Positions 60,215 to 64,000 of a DNA stretch of 64,000 nucleotides are shown here, one piece after another. Under the pieces are notes generated by a model, which was not told where the DNA came from, did not search any database, and saw only the letters and a list, made by a program, of their open reading frames with translations. The stretch comes from Uloborus plumipes. Its lineage: Eukaryota > Arthropoda > Arachnida > Araneae > Uloboridae. The translations under genes were made by a program, and so were the position numbers. The first letter of the stretch is position 1; the number at the start of each line of letters is the position of its first letter. The stretch lies in the NCBI GenBank assembly GCA_038373865.1, contig JAXGGA010003370.1, forward strand, positions 40,032 to 104,031, given 5' to 3'.

Positions 60215-62485
60215 GTTTAGGCAGACATTTGAAATTAAAAAAAAAATTGCTTCATTTTAAATTACACTCAATCAGTTTGTTGCACAAAGGTATATACTAG
60301 TACACATTTGCTGATTTTAAATAATATTTAAATATCTTGCTTTTAACTTTGCTGTTGGCACATTAAATTCGATTTGAACAAAAAAAATGGCATTTCGCCA
60401 TTTTTTCATTAATTTTTCAGGTAATGGTAGTGCAAAAGTTCACTAATGACATGCAAAACAACTGGGCTGTAGGCTATTGTTTAAGTTGTTTTGAGTACAG
60501 GTTTAAAGCTCAAATCTGGAAATTATAACCACAGTCTTTATTTGTCCGAGATGCTTTTTACATAACTGAAAATAAGAAAAAGGACAGCTTCTTTACAGAG
60601 ATACAAGCTGATCAATTTAAAAATAAACTAAATACGAAAAAAAAAATGCGTTGGTTCATTCCCTTTGGCATATGACGATGAGCCACCCTACGTGTGACCA
60701 TTTGATAGCGATAGTAGCAACGAAAATGATGACACACAATGTAGTATTTGTTTAGAATTTCGCACAGACATGGTGAAACTTGGTTAAGATGTATCAATTG
60801 CTTTTATTAGTTTCATATAAAATATGAAAAACGGAAAAGAAAAATTTCACATATTCTAATATTATAGGCAGTTGATCCTGTGAATTTTACTTTGTGTTCT
60901 ACAAATCGTAAGTAAATTGATGTAAAAATAAAATTACATTTGTTCTTTAATTCTTTCTTTATATTTTTTCAACAATTTCTATGCAAGCCAAATTAAGAAC
61001 ACCCGGTAGATGATCGTATTGGAATATCTTTCTAGGAAATTAAAATTATTATTCATCAATTTTGTTTAAGATGACCGACATACAACCAATACAAAAATTT
61101 ATTGGATGAAAAGCTAGGCATATAATATTTAAACAAGTTCAGACCAATCTCATTCTTACTGAAAGTAATTCATACATTTTATTCACAAAGCACCTAAATG
61201 TTGCTATACTGCTATATAAAATATTGAATGACCTTATACGTTTAATACAAATTAAATCTTCAATAGTAAAATAATAAAGAGCCAATTTCCGTTTTAGTGA
61301 GAAGAAAATACTATTAATTGAAGTTAAATCCAAAAAAGATAATACACATTTTTTACTTTTGCAGCGCCCATATAAAATAAAAATTTGCATTTATATAACG
61401 TAAAACAAAACAAACTGATCGTAATTTACTGCGCAAAACCTTTGCGATTCAGATTAAACAGCAAGAAACGGCATTTCTCATATAAAACATGGCCTAAAAA
61501 AGCATAAAAATTTAAGAATTTAAATGTTAATGGAATAAATATATTTTCCTGCTTAAAAAAATAAAGAAAAATCTTGTATTTACCGAAGCGTGTATGATTA
61601 AGCATACACTGCTTTACATGCGGCTGATAATAAAACACATGAATTATTCAACATTCAGGCATTCCCTCTACGGAGCACTTAACAGCTTATTTCTTCAGTT
61701 TGCCTTTTAAAATACATTCTGCATATTTATAATGTCATTCATTGACGCTAGGTTATGTGGCATTTTTGTTATTTGTGTCTTTGGACGTGGAGCAGATAGG
61801 ATGAGATAGGTGGCTTTTTTTAAAGATTGAAAACAACTTTTCCCCCAAAAGAAAAGGAAACATGTTTTTGTTACCATTAAGGGCTGCAATGGATTTCCTA
61901 AAACGTTATTAAATGTGACCAAATTCTGTGTTAGATTTAAGATGTTACTCATGTGAATTGAAAAATGCATTAGCGCTTATAAAGGACAATTCTATTACAA
62001 AATTTACCGAATATTTCTGCTATTTTAATAAATACTACATTTTTGGGGCACCCTATTGTTCAAAATATTGTAGTTTTTTGAATTCTCACCAACCTGAATA
62101 TATCGGTTACACAGGCATTTTTTACATATACGTTGTAATGGAGAAATTAACAAATGTTTAATAATTAAAAACATTTTAATCTCCTTTACAAGCTATATAG
62201 AACAAAATTATTAAACTATGTTTATTATCGACATTTATGTCATCATAAAAGTTCAAATGGATGTGCACTGTAAAAAATGACGAATAATAAAGAGATGCAG
62301 TATCAGAAAAACAATTATTAAACTTGAATTTAATAAAGGTTTCCAGTAATAATACACCTCCTTGTTAAGCAGCGCTGTCAATGTTATTGAAGAAGAAAAT
62401 ACAACGTTACTTGTTCAGATTATAAAATACCACTTTCCGAAAGGTTTTACAGAAGAACTGAAGTTTTTATTTATTTATTAATTTT
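60215..62485. other. AT-rich DNA, no gene seen
   Basis: Several small frames (61139-61390, 61707-61970, 61928-62161) have no recognised motif. No RNA gene or element boundary found. Confidence 0.45.
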
Positions 62486-62490
62486 TTTTG

Positions 62491-62518
62491 CAAGGTAGTG
62501 TTCGACAACACTACCTTG
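62491..62518. repeat. Perfect 12-bp hairpin (CAAGGTAGTGTT)
   Basis: CAAGGTAGTGTT, CGAC loop, AACACTACCTTG. It lies just upstream of the transposase relic and could be part of that element's end or a small structure of its own. Confidence 0.85.
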
Positions 62519-62559
62519 AACAAGTTCCTGCGTCATAGTAGAGTATATTCGTAAGGAAG

Positions 62560-62850
62560 GCTCTGTTTGTACTAAACGCAGAGAATCAGAGATAGAATCC
62601 CAGGGAATGCTCTGAAAACAAAAACACCTGGCCGACCTCAGACCGCAACAACGGTAAAAAATGTCATAGTGGCCATCCAGAAATTTGCAAGGCGTTCAGC
62701 TGTTAAACATGCGGCTTCCTGCCATTGTCTGATGGGAATGTACAATTTGTAAGAAAATCGTGCATACCGATTTTTACAGCATGAACAACTCAAACCAGCC
62801 ACGCAATTGTTACCTCTGAGTTTTGAATGCTTTAGGAGTATTTTCAGCAG
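62560..62850 (+). pseudogene. Transposase DNA-binding (HTH) relic, mariner-like
   Basis: From 62627 the frame reads 'PGRPQTATTVKNVIVAIQKF' and 'ARRSAVKHAASCHCLMGMYN', a stop at 62750, then 'NRAYRFLQHEQLKPATQLL'. The order GRPxT - (V..I..)- R-x-S-x-x-x-A-A - helix - x-Y-x-x-x-x-x-x-L-x-P fits the paired-type helix-turn-helix domain of mariner-like or DUF4817-type transposon proteins. Preceding words (KEGSVCTKR, about 62551) fit the segment before GRP in another frame. It has a stop and at least one frameshift. The catalytic domain was not seen. Confidence 0.6.
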
Positions 62851-62859
62851 TCAGAAATC

Positions 62860-63900
62860 AAGCTCAAAGTCAGAAGGTTGCAATAACCTGCCATATGCTT
62901 TTAATTGGTTGGTAATGCGAAATTAATCCAAGAAAAAAAGAATGTTTTAGATATTTTTTGACGAGACACTTCATAAATGAATGTATATTTATTTCTCTCT
63001 ATAATTACTACCCAATAGGATAATTTTTGAAATATACTCTGCGACATGTTCTAGAATCCTCATGAAGAAATCCGGTCCTTAACAGCAACCCTTCGCATGA
63101 CCTCTCAAGACAAATAGCAAACGGTTTTACAGCAGTGTCCCGAATGAATCATTACTGGATCATCATAAATAAATAAAAATAAAACGAAAATGCTACAGTG
63201 TCACACATAGACATACAAACAAGTCGAACCTCCTTGTTGCATCGGGGGTTAAAATTGGGCTGCAAACATTCAACATTCAGAACAGCTAGGTTATAGTAGA
63301 AAAATATGCCTGGATTCAAGGTTTTTTTTTTTTTTTATCTATATCGTGCACTAAACAATGACTAAGCGTGCTGTAACGTTTTTTAAAGAAAACATCAATT
63401 TCAGATTAATCCAATAATCAAAAATTGGTTAAAATATAAACATTTGAAGGTAATAACTTGGACACTATAACCTGCTTGGCATAGGGGATAAATGTCTTCC
63501 TGAGTGAATTCATATATCAAATTCAGTACCATCGATGGATATAGAATACTAGAAAAATATCTAAATTCAATCACGAGATCAAAAGTAAATTTCAAAGTAT
63601 AACAAAGAAAGCAAAGTGTATTAAAATGTTTAAATAATTAATGCATTTTTTAAATTAAGTCTGAAAGTGAAAAAAAGTTATGAGCTCTTCTACTTACGGC
63701 ATGGCATTACACTTAAGGTAGAGTGTTTTTTTTTTTTTTTAAGTTGACACTTTTAGGTCGAAAGTTTAACGCTACTATTCTTGCTGACGATTTTCGTCGC
63801 CGTTGAGTAAGCGCTATGTATAAATAGTTTACGTTTACAACGATAATAAAACCACTTTGTAATAAAAAGTGGAAATGACAATATATTGATAAATAAACAA
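62860..63900. other. AT-rich DNA, no gene seen
   Basis: Poly-T runs near 63325 and 63730. No coding segment or element end recognised. Confidence 0.45.
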
Positions 63901-63904
63901 ATAC

Positions 63905-64000
63905 AGTGAACTCTCACTTATGCGTCGGCCCAAGGGACCGACAGAAAAAGACGCATAAGTGAGAGACGCGTAAGTGAACAAGTCTATTTAAAGGACTAAA
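63905..64000 (+). mobile_element. Start of a pogo/Tigger-like element, cut by window end
   Basis: CAGTGAACTCTCACTTATGC follows a TA. A perfect 16-bp inverted repeat (CTCTCACTTATGCGTC at 63911-63926, GACGCATAAGTGAGAG at 63950-63965) lies inside the end. CAGTGAACTCTC-type ends with a TA target are typical of pogo/Tigger elements. The rest lies outside the window. Confidence 0.75.

Overview
This is AT-rich animal nuclear DNA with no bacterial-style gene density. Introns, a Helitron, hAT-, mariner/pogo- and piggyBac-like elements, a LINE fragment and long TA/TG microsatellites all point to a large, repeat-rich metazoan genome. The repeat repertoire looks arthropod-like, plausibly chelicerate, but that is inference; no gene here fixes the species.

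Layout. 1-10.7 kb: mostly unassigned AT-rich DNA with a local duplication (4.79-5.53 kb) and a ~72-unit TA microsatellite. 10.77-11.48 kb: an array of ~237-bp units, each carrying a minimal type I hammerhead ribozyme; two units are direct and one is inverted. 15.36-15.87 kb: the 3' end of an RNase H-bearing LINE. 16-24 kb: small inverted-repeat elements, a decayed hammerhead unit (20.4 kb) and a ~145-bp tandem repeat. 24.9 kb: a tRNA-Thr-like sequence. 26.65-29.06 kb: a 2.4-kb foldback element. 29.65-30.22 kb: a piggyBac-like MITE. 34.6-36.6 kb: a decayed transposon with a transposase fragment and seven GTTACGTCYGTAAC boxes. 38-40.6 kb: MITEs and a TA/TG microsatellite. 41.02-43.72 kb: a complete but decayed TIR transposon.

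45.07-49.47 kb holds the best candidate for a host gene. It is the 5' end of a spliced gene: a non-coding exon, an exon starting ATG-AAC-TCT, and a third exon in matching phase. Its second intron contains a second hammerhead family (48.16-48.54 kb), hairpin MITEs and a foldback element. Downstream, 50.76-56.10 kb is a Helitron carrying a 3600-bp TA-flanked element, which itself contains a 2.3-kb palindrome. 57.22-57.83 kb is a GC-rich ankyrin-repeat pseudogene cut by a hAT-like element (57.77 to ~60.2 kb). The last 4 kb hold a transposase relic and the start of a pogo/Tigger-like element.

The standout signal is the set of hammerhead ribozyme arrays. Their paired bases, catalytic core and tandem arrangement match animal retrozymes, small non-autonomous retroelements thought to spread through circular RNAs. 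Two sequence-divergent families lie in this one window.
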